Notes: generated from the sequence alone by a model not told the origin. DNA of 6,704 bases from Porticoccus sp041592135 (GCA_041592135.1 JBFHQR010000130.1), one strand, 5' to 3'; shown: positions 1-6,704, counted from the first letter of the stretch. A program made the numbers and translations.

Positions 1-1530
1 CCGCCCGAGCCGAGCATGCGCATCGTCGCGGACATCATCGGCTACACGGCGCGCGAGATGCCGCGCTTCAACCCCATCTCGATCTCCGGCTACCACATGC
101 AGGAAGCGGGTGCGACCTGTGTGCAGGAGATGGCCTTCACGCTGGCGGACGGCATCGAGTACGTGCGCGCCGCGGTCGCCGCCGGGCTGGACGTGGACGC
201 CTTCTCGCCGAGGCTGTCCTTCTTCTTCTGCATCGGCATGAACTTCTTCATGGAGGTGGCGAAGCTGCGCGCCGCGCGCCGGCTGTGGGCCGAGCTGATG
301 CGCGATAAGTTCGCGCCCGCCGACGACCGCTCGCTGATGCTGCGCACCCACTGCCAGACCTCCGGTGTCAGCCTCACCAGCAAGGATCCCTACAACAATG
401 TGATGCGCACCACCATCGAGGCCATGTCCGCGGTGTTGGGTGGCACCCAGTCACTGCACACCAACGCCCTCGATGAGGCGCTGGCACTGCCCACGGATTT
501 TTCCGCCCGCATCGCCCGCAACACCCAGCTGGTGATCCAGGAAGAAACCGGTATCACCAAGGTGGTGGACCCGCTGGCCGGCTCCTACTACGTGGAGAGC
601 CTCACCGATCAACTGGTGAAGGAAGCCCGGGTGCTGATCGACGAAGTGGAAGCCATGGGTGGCATGACCAAGGCGGTGGAGTCCGGCATGCCGAAACTGC
701 GCATCGAACAGGCGGCGGCCTTGCGCCAGGCCCGCATCGACCGCGGCGAGGAGGTGATCGTCGGCGTCAACAAATACCAGCTGGAGAAAGAGCCGCCGGT
801 GGATATCCTCGACATCGACAACAGTGCGGTGCGCGTATCCCAGGTGGCCCGGCTGCACAACATCCGCGCCGAGCGCGACAGCGAAGCCTGCCAGAAGGCG
901 CTGGATGCCTTGACTGCCGCTGCGGAATCCGGCCAGGGCAACCTGCTGGAACTGGCGGTAGATGCCGCCCGCGCCCGCGCCTCGGTGGGTGAAATTTCCG
1001 ATGCCCTGGAGAAAATATGGGGTCGCCATCGGGCGGAAACCCGCACCATCAGTGGTGTTTACGGTTCGGCCTATGAAGGGGATGCCGACTTTGCCGCCAT
1101 CCAGGCCAGTGTGTCCGAGTTTGCCGCCCACGCCGGTCGCCGCCCGCGGATGCTGGTGGCCAAAATGGGCCAGGATGGTCACGACCGCGGCGCCAAGGTG
1201 ATCGCCACGGCATTTGCCGACATCGGCTTCGATGTGGATATCAGTCCCATGTTCCAGACCCCGGAAGAGGCTGCCCGCATGGCGGTGGAAAACGACGTCC
1301 ATGTGGTGGGGGTTTCCTCCCAGGCCGCCGGCCACAATACCCTGGTGCCCCAGTTGATCGCGGCCCTGAAAAAAGAAGGCGCCGGCGATATCAAGGTGGT
1401 CTGTGGCGGGGTGATCCCCCCCCAGGATTACCAGGCTCTCTACGATGCCGGTGTGGCGGCCGTCTACGGTCCCGGTACCAATATTCCCAAGGCCGCGGCC
1501 GAAGTGTTGGCGCTGCTGAGCCAGCAATAA
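1..1530 (+). CDS. Methylmalonyl-CoA mutase, C-terminal ~509 residues (5' partial)
   Basis: Adenosylcobalamin-dependent cytosolic mutase that interconverts (R)-methylmalonyl-CoA and succinyl-CoA. The frame is open from base 1, which reads PPEPSM. The ATG at 16 is internal, not the start. By recalled alignment with human mutase, codon 1 matches about residue 234, so about 200 N-terminal residues, including the substrate-binding Arg of the family, lie outside. The remaining TIM-barrel part covers codons 1 to about 360 and carries the substrate-binding Tyr-His pair in SGYHMQEAGA (91-96), plus HCQTSG and GGTQSLHTN. The B12-binding domain follows, with KMGQDGHDRG at 1162-1191: Lys388, Asp392 and cobalt-ligand His394 (1180-1182), numbered as window codons. 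GGVIPPQDY and YGPGT complete the domain. Catalytic and B12 domains share one chain, so it is either a homodimeric enzyme or the large subunit of a heterodimer; the gene symbol (mcm, scpA or mutB) is therefore left open. Oddities: codons 1-120 are much richer in GC-ending codons than the rest, and the usual SSLAAGH reads SSQAAGH. Confidence 0.97.
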   Translation, partial: PPEPSMRIVADIIGYTAREMPRFNPISISGYHMQEAGATCVQEMAFTLADGIEYVRAAVAAGLDVDAFSPRLSFFFCIGMNFFMEVAKLRAARRLWAELMRDKFAPADDRSLMLRTHCQTSGVSLTSKDPYNNVMRTTIEAMSAVLGGTQSLHTNALDEALALPTDFSARIARNTQLVIQEETGITKVVDPLAGSYYVESLTDQLVKEARVLIDEVEAMGGMTKAVESGMPKLRIEQAAALRQARIDRGEEVIVGVNKYQLEKEPPVDILDIDNSAVRVSQVARLHNIRAERDSEACQKALDALTAAAESGQGNLLELAVDAARARASVGEISDALEKIWGRHRAETRTISGVYGSAYEGDADFAAIQASVSEFAAHAGRRPRMLVAKMGQDGHDRGAKVIATAFADIGFDVDISPMFQTPEEAARMAVENDVHVVGVSSQAAGHNTLVPQLIAALKKEGAGDIKVVCGGVIPPQDYQALYDAGVAAVYGPGTNIPKAAAEVLALLSQQ

Positions 1531-1645
1531 CTGACTTGGCCGGTCGGCGCTGACGACTTCACAGCCGGTCAGTCCGGCAAAACACCAAACGACGATAACA
1601 AGCTTATTAAGGTATTGCCGGCGCGGTGCGTCGGCTATCAAAGAC

Positions 1646-1650
1646 AGGAG
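1646..1650 (+). promoter_or_regulatory. Ribosome binding site of pccB
   Basis: AGGAG lies 6 nt before the ATG at 1657. It fixes that ATG as the start, in preference to an in-frame TTG at 1615 that has no comparable site and would add 14 residues unlike the family N-terminus. Confidence 0.85.
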
Positions 1651-1656
1651 AACACC

Positions 1657-3189
1657 ATGCACGAAATTATCGAGCAACTGGAAGAAAAGCGTGAGATGGC
1701 CCGTCTCGGTGGCGGTCAGAAACGCATTGAGGGCCAGCACGCCAAGGGTAAATTGTCCGCCCGTGAGCGCATTGACCTGCTGCTCGATCCCGGCTCCTTT
1801 GAGGAGTGGGACATGTTTGTGGAGCACCGTTGCACCGATTTCGGCATGGAACAGGAGCATATCCCCGGCGACGGCGTGGTGATCGGTTACGGCACCGTCA
1901 ACGGCCGGCTGGTATTCGTGTTCAGCCAGGATTTCACCGTGTTCGGCGGTTCATTGTCGGAAACCCATGCGGAGAAAATCTGCAAACTGATGGATCAGGC
2001 CATGAAGGTCGGTGCCCCGGTGATCGGCCTCAATGACTCCGGCGGTGCCCGTATTCAGGAGGGGGTCGCCTCCCTGGGTGGTTACGCCGACGTATTCCAG
2101 CGCAATGTGATGGCTTCCGGGGTGGTGCCGCAGATCTCCATGATCATGGGTCCCTGCGCCGGTGGCGCGGTGTACTCGCCGGCCATCACCGACTTCATCT
2201 TTATGGTCAAAGACAGTTCCTACATGTTCGTGACCGGTCCCGAGGTGGTGAAAACCGTCACCCACGAGACAGTGACCGCGGAGCAACTGGGCGGTGCGGT
2301 GACCCACTCCAGCAAGTCCGGAGTGGCGGACCTGGCCTTTGAAAACGATGTGGAAGCGCTGGTCAAACTGCGCCGCTTCATCAGTTTCCTGCCCGCCAAC
2401 AACCAGGAAAAACCGCCGGTGTGGCCCACCGAGGACCCGGCGGATCGCGCCGAGCTGTCCCTGGATACCCTGATTCCCGATGATCCCAACAAGCCCTACG
2501 ACATGAAGGAACTGATCATCAAGGTGGCTGATGAGGGCGATTTCTTCGAGCTGCAGCCGGATTATGCCGGCAACCTGGTGATCGGTTTTATCCGCATCGA
2601 AGGTTCCACCGTCGGTGTGGTCGCCAACCAGCCGATAGTGCTGGCGGGCTGTCTCGATATCGACGCCTCCAAAAAAGGCGCCCGTTTTATCCGTTTCTGC
2701 GACGCCTTCAATATTCCGGTGCTGACCTTCGTGGACGTGCCCGGTTTCATGCCCGGCACCAGCCAGGAATACGGCGGCATCATCAAGCACGGCGCCAAGT
2801 TGCTGTACGCCTATGCCGAATGCACCGTGCCGAAAGTGACGGTGATTACCCGCAAAGCCTATGGCGGCGCCTATGACGTGATGTCCTCCAAGCACCTGCG
2901 CGGCGACGTCAACTTCGCCTGGCCCACCGCAGAAATTGCCGTGATGGGACCAAAGGGCGCGGTGGAAATCATCTTCCGCAGGGATATCGGCGATCCGGAA
3001 AAGATTGCCGCCCGCGAACAGGAATATCGCGAGAAGTTTGCCAACCCCTTTATTGCCGGCAAACGCGGCTTCATCGACGACGTGATCATGCCGCGCCAAA
3101 CGCGCAAGCGGGTGGCGCGCTCCCTGTCAATGTTGCGTGAAAAGCACATCGAGAATCCCTGGCGCAAGCACGGCAATATTCCGCTGTAA
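1657..3189 (+). CDS. pccB: Propionyl-CoA carboxylase beta subunit (carboxyltransferase)
   Basis: The 510-residue carboxyltransferase transfers the carboxyl group from carboxybiotin on PccA to propionyl-CoA, giving (S)-methylmalonyl-CoA. It belongs to the biotin-dependent acyl-CoA carboxylase beta family, whose members are usually about 510-540 residues. The N-terminal crotonase-like half has DSGGARIQEGV (residues 127-137) and GPCAGGAVYSPA, with its oxyanion-forming glycines. The C-terminal half has DVPGFMPG, then YGGAYDVMSSKHL and AWPTAEIAVMGPKGAVEI, which form the biotin side of the active site. Asp407 (2875-2877) in GGAYD sits where family work on actinobacterial enzymes places the propionyl/acetyl selectivity residue; Asp there fits propionyl-CoA. 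The C-terminus, PWRKHGNIPL, is nearly that of mitochondrial PCCB. The start is the ATG after AGGAG. It follows the mutase by 126 nt and precedes its partner pccA by 62 nt. Expected to form an alpha6beta6 complex, by family. Confidence 0.97.
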   Translation: MHEIIEQLEEKREMARLGGGQKRIEGQHAKGKLSARERIDLLLDPGSFEEWDMFVEHRCTDFGMEQEHIPGDGVVIGYGTVNGRLVFVFSQDFTVFGGSLSETHAEKICKLMDQAMKVGAPVIGLNDSGGARIQEGVASLGGYADVFQRNVMASGVVPQISMIMGPCAGGAVYSPAITDFIFMVKDSSYMFVTGPEVVKTVTHETVTAEQLGGAVTHSSKSGVADLAFENDVEALVKLRRFISFLPANNQEKPPVWPTEDPADRAELSLDTLIPDDPNKPYDMKELIIKVADEGDFFELQPDYAGNLVIGFIRIEGSTVGVVANQPIVLAGCLDIDASKKGARFIRFCDAFNIPVLTFVDVPGFMPGTSQEYGGIIKHGAKLLYAYAECTVPKVTVITRKAYGGAYDVMSSKHLRGDVNFAWPTAEIAVMGPKGAVEIIFRRDIGDPEKIAAREQEYREKFANPFIAGKRGFIDDVIMPRQTRKRVARSLSMLREKHIENPWRKHGNIPL

Positions 3190-3236
3190 GCGGTTGCCGT
3201 TGAATTGATTGCACCCACTGGACAACAGAATTTCAC

Positions 3237-3243
3237 GAAGAAG
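3237..3243 (+). promoter_or_regulatory. Probable ribosome binding site of pccA
   Basis: GAAGAAG ends 8 nt before the ATG at 3252. It is a weaker match to the anti-Shine-Dalgarno than the pccB site but well spaced. No other purine-rich stretch lies closer to the start. Confidence 0.55.
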
Positions 3244-3251
3244 ATCAGACT

Positions 3252-5240
3252 ATGTTTAAAAAGATTCTTGTAGCAAACCGGGGCGAGATCGCTTGCCGTG
3301 TGTTCCGCACTGCCAAAGCCATGGGGATTGGCACGGTGGCGGTCTATTCCGATGCCGACCGCGATGCCCTGCACGTCGCCATGGCCGATGAGGCCGTGCA
3401 TATCGGCCCCTCCGCGTCAGCAGAGAGCTATCTGGTGATCGACAAGATCATCGCCGCCTGTAAACAGACCGGCGCTGATGCCGTACATCCCGGTTACGGT
3501 TTTCTGTCTGAAAATAAGGCCTTCTGCCAGGCGCTGGATGCCGCCGGTATCGCCTTTATCGGCCCCGGTGTCAAAGCCATCGAATCCATGGGTGACAAAA
3601 TCACCTCCAAGCTGATTGCTGAAAAGGCCGGCGTCAACACTATTCCCGGTTATACCGACGTGGTGCGCGACGCCGAGCAGGCGGTGGAGATTTCCAATGG
3701 CATCGGTTATCCGGTGATGCTGAAAGCCTCTGCTGGCGGCGGTGGCAAGGGCATGCGGGTGGCCTGGAACGAGGAAGAGTGCCGCGACGGTTTTGAACGC
3801 GCCACCAACGAGGCCCGTTCCAGTTTTGGTGACGACCGCGTGTTCATCGAGAAATTTATCCAGGAACCTCGCCACATTGAAATCCAGGTGATGGCGGACA
3901 GCCACGGCAATACCATCTACCTGGGCGAGCGCGAGTGTTCCATCCAGCGCCGTCATCAGAAAGTGATTGAGGAGGCGCCGTCGCCGTTCCTGACGCCGGA
4001 AGTGCGCAAGGCCATGGGTGAGCAGGCGGTGGCTCTGGCGCAAGCGGTGGATTACAAATCCGCCGGCACCGTGGAGTTCATCGCCGACGCCAACCTGAAT
4101 TTCTACTTCCTGGAAATGAATACCCGCCTGCAGGTGGAGCACCCGGTCACCGAGCTGGTCACCGGCCAGGATCTGGTGGAACTGATGATCCGCGTCGCCG
4201 CGGGTGAAAAACTGCCGTTGACCCAGGAAGACGTCAAGCTGACGGGTTGGGCGATGGAAACCCGCGTCTACGCCGAAGACCCGTTCCGCAATTTCATGCC
4301 CTCCATTGGCCGGCTGGTGCGCTACCGCCCACCGACAGGTGAAGGGGTGCGGGTGGACACCGGTGTCTATGAAGGTGGCGAAGTGTCCATGTTCTATGAC
4401 CCGATGATCGCCAAGCTGATCACCTATGGTAAAGATCGCGAAGAAGCTACTTCGCGGATGGTGGATGCCCTGGATGCCTATTACATCCGCGGTGTAAACC
4501 ACAATATCAGTTTCCTCAACGCGCTGATGATGCACCCGCGGTTTGTGGCGGGCCAATTGACCACCAACTTCATCGCGGAAGAGTACCCGGACGGCTTCAG
4601 CCCCGACCTGGTGCCCCAGGATGATCCGGCGCTGTGTGTGGTCACCGCTGCGGTGATCAACAAGAAATTCCGCGATCGCTGTTCGATGATTTCCGGTCAG
4701 CTGCCCAGCCATGAATACCGTCCCTCCGCTGACTGGATCGTGATGACCAATCAGGGTGAAGATAATTTCAAAGTGTCGGTGGATACGACGGTAGAGCCGG
4801 TGGTGGCGACGCTGGAAGGCAAGCAATACATTGTTGAAACCGACTGGAAACTGGGTGAGCCGCTGTTCAAGGCGGTCATCAATGGCAAGCCGGTTTGTAT
4901 CCAGGTGGACCGCGACGGCTGGCTGTTCAAGATGTTCCACCGCGGCGCCGAGAAAGAAGTCTATGTGGTCACGCCCCGCACCGCGGAACTGAGCCAGCAT
5001 ATGCTCATTAAAGAGCCGCCGGATCTGTCCAAATTCCTGCTGTCGCCGATGCCCGGGCTGCTGGTGAAACTGAAGGTGAAAGAGGGCGACGCCGTGAAGG
5101 CGGGCGAGGAACTGGCGGTAGTTGAAGCGATGAAGATGGAAAACAGCCTGCGCGCCCTCGCCGATGGCGTGGTCAAGCTGGTGTCCGCCGAAGTGGGCGA
5201 CAGCCTCAAGGTGGACCAGCCCATCGTCGAATTCGAGTAA
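3252..5240 (+). CDS. pccA: Propionyl-CoA carboxylase alpha subunit (biotin carboxylase + biotin carrier)
   Basis: The 662-residue subunit carboxylates its own biotin using ATP and bicarbonate, then presents it to PccB. Domains in order: biotin carboxylase N-terminal domain from KKILVANRGEIACRV to about residue 115; ATP-grasp domain with glycine loop KASAGGGGKGM (158-168), ERECSIQRRHQK (226-237) and EMNTRLQVEHP with Glu288, Asn290, Arg292 and Glu296; C-terminal biotin carboxylase domain with Arg338 in METRVYAEDP. Several of these match E. coli AccC numbering exactly. A linker region of about 450-590 corresponds to the BT domain that docks on PccB in propionyl-CoA carboxylases. The biotinyl domain runs from about 598, with AMKM at 626-629; the biotinylated Lys628 (5133-5135) is 34 residues from the C-terminus, as usual. 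The BT region and the adjacent pccB argue against pyruvate or acetyl-CoA carboxylase. Methylcrotonyl-CoA carboxylase alpha is the nearest alternative, but the neighbours make it unlikely. All catalytic residues I checked are intact. Confidence 0.96.
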   Translation: MFKKILVANRGEIACRVFRTAKAMGIGTVAVYSDADRDALHVAMADEAVHIGPSASAESYLVIDKIIAACKQTGADAVHPGYGFLSENKAFCQALDAAGIAFIGPGVKAIESMGDKITSKLIAEKAGVNTIPGYTDVVRDAEQAVEISNGIGYPVMLKASAGGGGKGMRVAWNEEECRDGFERATNEARSSFGDDRVFIEKFIQEPRHIEIQVMADSHGNTIYLGERECSIQRRHQKVIEEAPSPFLTPEVRKAMGEQAVALAQAVDYKSAGTVEFIADANLNFYFLEMNTRLQVEHPVTELVTGQDLVELMIRVAAGEKLPLTQEDVKLTGWAMETRVYAEDPFRNFMPSIGRLVRYRPPTGEGVRVDTGVYEGGEVSMFYDPMIAKLITYGKDREEATSRMVDALDAYYIRGVNHNISFLNALMMHPRFVAGQLTTNFIAEEYPDGFSPDLVPQDDPALCVVTAAVINKKFRDRCSMISGQLPSHEYRPSADWIVMTNQGEDNFKVSVDTTVEPVVATLEGKQYIVETDWKLGEPLFKAVINGKPVCIQVDRDGWLFKMFHRGAEKEVYVVTPRTAELSQHMLIKEPPDLSKFLLSPMPGLLVKLKVKEGDAVKAGEELAVVEAMKMENSLRALADGVVKLVSAEVGDSLKVDQPIVEFE

Positions 5241-5291
5241 TGGCGCAACCGGGATGATACGCAGGTTGGCAGCGATTCCTGGCCGGTTACA

Positions 5292-6311
5292 ATGGCCCCT
5301 GACAGACTGGAACCGATGGCCGGAGTAGACCCATTGCAGACAAACCCGGAAGAACTTGCGGAAAGTATCAGGCGCGGTGACCGCCGCGCCCTGGCCAAGG
5401 GGATTACCCTGGTGGAGTCCACCAGGGCGGATCACCGGGAACAGGCCGCGCGGCTGCTTGAACTGGTCATGCCCCATACCGGCCACTCCATTCGCCTGGG
5501 AATTTCCGGTGTGCCGGGGGTGGGCAAGTCCACCTTTATCGAATCCTTCGGCAACCATGTGATCGGCCAGGGCCACCGGGTGGCCGTGCTGGCGGTGGAC
5601 CCCACCTCGGCATTGAGCGGCGGTTCCATTCTCGGCGACAAGACCCGCATGGAAACCCTGTCCCGCAATCCGGATGCCTTTATTCGCCCCTCTCCGGCGG
5701 GTCAGACACTGGGCGGCGTTACCCGCCGCACCCGAGAAACCCTGCTGCTCTGCGAGGCGGCGGGTTTTGATGTGATCATTGTGGAGACGGTGGGTGTCGG
5801 TCAGTCGGAAACCGCCGTGGCCCAGATGACCGACATGTTCCTGTTGCTGTTGCTGCCCGGTGGCGGAGACGAACTGCAGGGCATCAAGCGTGGCATCATG
5901 GAGCTGGCCGACCTGATTCTGGTGAACAAGGCCGATGGCGACCAACGGGCGGCGGCCGAGCGCACCGTGGCGGATTACCAGATGGCCGTGCATTTCCTGC
6001 ATCCGCGCAGCCGCCACTGGCAGGTTCGGGTGCAACCCCTGTCCGCATTGCAACGCCAGGGGGTGGATGATGTCTGGCTGACGGTTGAGGAATATCGGCG
6101 GGCCCTGACGGAGGCCGGTGAAATTGAATCCCGTCGCGCCGCCCAGGCCCGGGCCTGGATGTGGAGTGAAACCGCCGATACCCTGCTGACAGAGTTGAAA
6201 GAGAGCGAAGCCGTACAGGTGCTGGTGGCGTCGCTGGAAGCGGACGTCACTTCGGGCAGGACTCCCGCTACCGTGGCGGCGAAAAAATTGATTGATGCGT
6301 TTCGTCGCTAG
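5292..6311 (+). CDS. meaB: Methylmalonyl-CoA mutase-associated GTPase MeaB (ArgK/MMAA family)
   Basis: G3E-family P-loop GTPase that chaperones methylmalonyl-CoA mutase: it gates delivery of adenosylcobalamin and protects against or removes inactivated cofactor. Human MMAA and M. extorquens MeaB are homologues; E. coli ArgK (YgfD) is the older name, and the earlier arginine-transport kinase label is misleading. It has 339 residues from this start. Visible: Walker A GVPGVGKST (73-81, Lys79), AVDPTS with Asp103, ETVGVGQSE (165-173), GGGDELQGIKRGIMELAD, the guanine-specificity motif NKAD (212-215), and an alpha-helical C-terminus with the WMW shared with MMAA, used for dimerisation in the family. 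The start is uncertain: neither ATG 5292 nor in-frame ATG 5316 (residue 9) has a good ribosome binding site, and no start codon lies between the pccA stop and 5292. The usual SPSSGTLGGV-type loop reads SPAGQTLGGV. It sits 51 nt after pccA, within the operon of its client enzyme. Confidence 0.94.
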   Translation: MAPDRLEPMAGVDPLQTNPEELAESIRRGDRRALAKGITLVESTRADHREQAARLLELVMPHTGHSIRLGISGVPGVGKSTFIESFGNHVIGQGHRVAVLAVDPTSALSGGSILGDKTRMETLSRNPDAFIRPSPAGQTLGGVTRRTRETLLLCEAAGFDVIIVETVGVGQSETAVAQMTDMFLLLLLPGGGDELQGIKRGIMELADLILVNKADGDQRAAAERTVADYQMAVHFLHPRSRHWQVRVQPLSALQRQGVDDVWLTVEEYRRALTEAGEIESRRAAQARAWMWSETADTLLTELKESEAVQVLVASLEADVTSGRTPATVAAKKLIDAFRR

Positions 6312-6354
6312 CAATCGGACGCATGCCACTGCCCTGAACAAAACAAATTGAAAT

Positions 6355-6358
6355 AGGT
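6355..6358 (+). promoter_or_regulatory. Probable ribosome binding site of the epimerase gene
   Basis: AGGT ends 7 nt before the ATG at 6366, with a run of six C (6360-6365) filling the spacer. The match is short, but the position and the conserved epimerase N-terminus immediately after support this start. Confidence 0.55.
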
Positions 6359-6365
6359 ACCCCCC

Positions 6366-6704
6366 ATGATTGGAAAACTGAATCACGTCGCCATCGTTGT
6401 CCCCGACCTGGATAAGGCGGTCGCCACCTACCGGGATGCCCTGGGGGCCAGCGTTTCAGCCGCCACGGACCTGCCGGAACACGGCGTGCGGGTGGTGTTT
6501 GTGGAACTGCCGAACACCAAGATTGAACTGTTGTTGCCCATCGGTGAAAACTCGCCGGTGGCCAAATTTCTCGAGAAAAACGCCGATGGCGGTATGCACC
6601 ATATCTGCTATGAAGTGGCGGACATTTTGACCGCCAGGGATCAGCTGATGGCTGCCGGTGTCCGGGTGCTGGGCAATGGTGAACCGAAAATCGGCGCCCA
6701 CGGC
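6366..6704 (+). CDS. mce: Methylmalonyl-CoA epimerase, N-terminal 113 residues (3' partial)
   Basis: Metal-dependent epimerase that converts (S)-methylmalonyl-CoA from propionyl-CoA carboxylase into the (R) isomer used by the mutase. It belongs to the vicinal oxygen chelate (glyoxalase) superfamily. The frame starts at ATG 6366 and is still open at base 6704, where the last residues are KIGAHG. By recalled alignment with human MCEE, only about 25 residues are missing, including the C-terminal metal-binding Glu. The first beta-alpha-beta-beta-beta module starts with LNHVAIVVPDLDKA (metal ligand His7, 6384-6386) and has LPEHGVRVVFVELPNTKIELL. The second starts near GGMHHICYEV, where one of His78/His79 is the second metal-binding His. 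Generic glyoxalase or dioxygenase folds are the alternative, but LPEHGV, GGMHHICYEV and KIGAHG are specific to this epimerase group. It lies 54 nt after meaB and supplies the step linking the carboxylase and mutase of the same cluster. Confidence 0.95.
   Translation, partial: MIGKLNHVAIVVPDLDKAVATYRDALGASVSAATDLPEHGVRVVFVELPNTKIELLLPIGENSPVAKFLEKNADGGMHHICYEVADILTARDQLMAAGVRVLGNGEPKIGAHG

Noticed and set aside
16..18. ATG at 16 as the start of the mutase gene
   Set aside because: The frame is open to base 1 and the preceding residues PPEPS are part of the conserved mutase sequence, so the gene simply begins outside the window.
1530..1573. Possible terminator hairpin after the mutase gene (ACTGAC at 1530-1535 pairing with GTCAGT at 1568-1573, extended by GGC/GCC through a bulge)
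   Set aside because: The stem is short and interrupted, the loop is about 24 nt, and no T-run follows. A direct repeat GCCGGTC (1539-1545 and 1564-1570) accounts for part of the apparent structure.
1580..1615. AT-rich patch with TATTAA (1605-1610) as a possible pccB promoter
   Set aside because: No -35-like hexamer lies at proper spacing upstream (about 1582-1587 reads ACACCA). Without transcript data it is only an AT-rich patch.
1615..1656. TTG at 1615 as an upstream start of pccB
   Set aside because: The extra 14 residues do not resemble the family N-terminus, and the AGGAG at 1646-1650 clearly serves the ATG at 1657.
451..1860. 469-codon open frame on the minus strand opposite the mutase and the start of pccB
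   Set aside because: It has the same antisense composition artefact, with His/Gly-rich translation and no start signal or family motif.
1951..3099. 382-codon open frame on the minus strand opposite pccB
   Set aside because: Antisense shadow of a well-conserved gene; no recognisable domain.
5246..5268. Small inverted repeat CAACC / GGTTG between pccA and meaB
   Set aside because: A 5-bp stem with a 13-nt loop and no T-run is within chance for this composition and is not a terminator.
3417..6386. 989-codon open frame on the minus strand across pccA, meaB and the start of mce
   Set aside because: It is an antisense shadow. pccA and meaB share the same reading register, and their GC-biased codons produce few stops on the complementary strand. 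The translation is rich in His, Gln and Gly with no recognisable domain, while the + strand genes have full catalytic motifs.

Overview
This window holds five genes, all on the + strand, that together encode the B12-dependent methylmalonyl-CoA route from propionyl-CoA to succinyl-CoA. In order they are: the C-terminal two thirds of methylmalonyl-CoA mutase (cut by the left edge), propionyl-CoA carboxylase beta subunit (pccB), propionyl-CoA carboxylase alpha subunit (pccA, biotin carboxylase plus biotin carrier), the mutase-protecting GTPase (meaB/argK family), and the N-terminal part of methylmalonyl-CoA epimerase (cut by the right edge).

How they work together: PccA carboxylates its own biotin with ATP and bicarbonate, and PccB passes the carboxyl group to propionyl-CoA to give (S)-methylmalonyl-CoA. 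The epimerase converts this to the (R) form, and the adenosylcobalamin-dependent mutase rearranges it to succinyl-CoA for the TCA cycle. MeaB uses GTP to gate cofactor loading and protect the mutase. The expected physiological role is use of propionate, odd-chain fatty acids, branched-chain amino acids or sterol side chains. All four gaps are short (126, 62, 51 and 54 nt) and none contains a convincing promoter or terminator, so one transcript is the simplest reading. Its promoter would lie to the left of the window. No stretch over 300 bases lacks a gene. I saw no RNA gene, IS element, CRISPR array, cobalamin riboswitch or attachment site.

Organism: bacterial, with fairly high GC and strong use of GC-ending codons. 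A gammaproteobacterium, possibly marine, seems most likely from the style of the proteins and gene order, but this is an impression and not a placement. The PccB and mutase sequences closely resemble the mitochondrial enzymes.

This is a well-understood metabolic operon, and I do not see a previously undescribed system in it. The points most worth a second look are an abrupt change in third-position GC inside the mutase gene (about 97% in the first 120 codons, about 80% or less afterwards) and two substitutions in otherwise conserved loops, one in the mutase B12 domain and one in MeaB.
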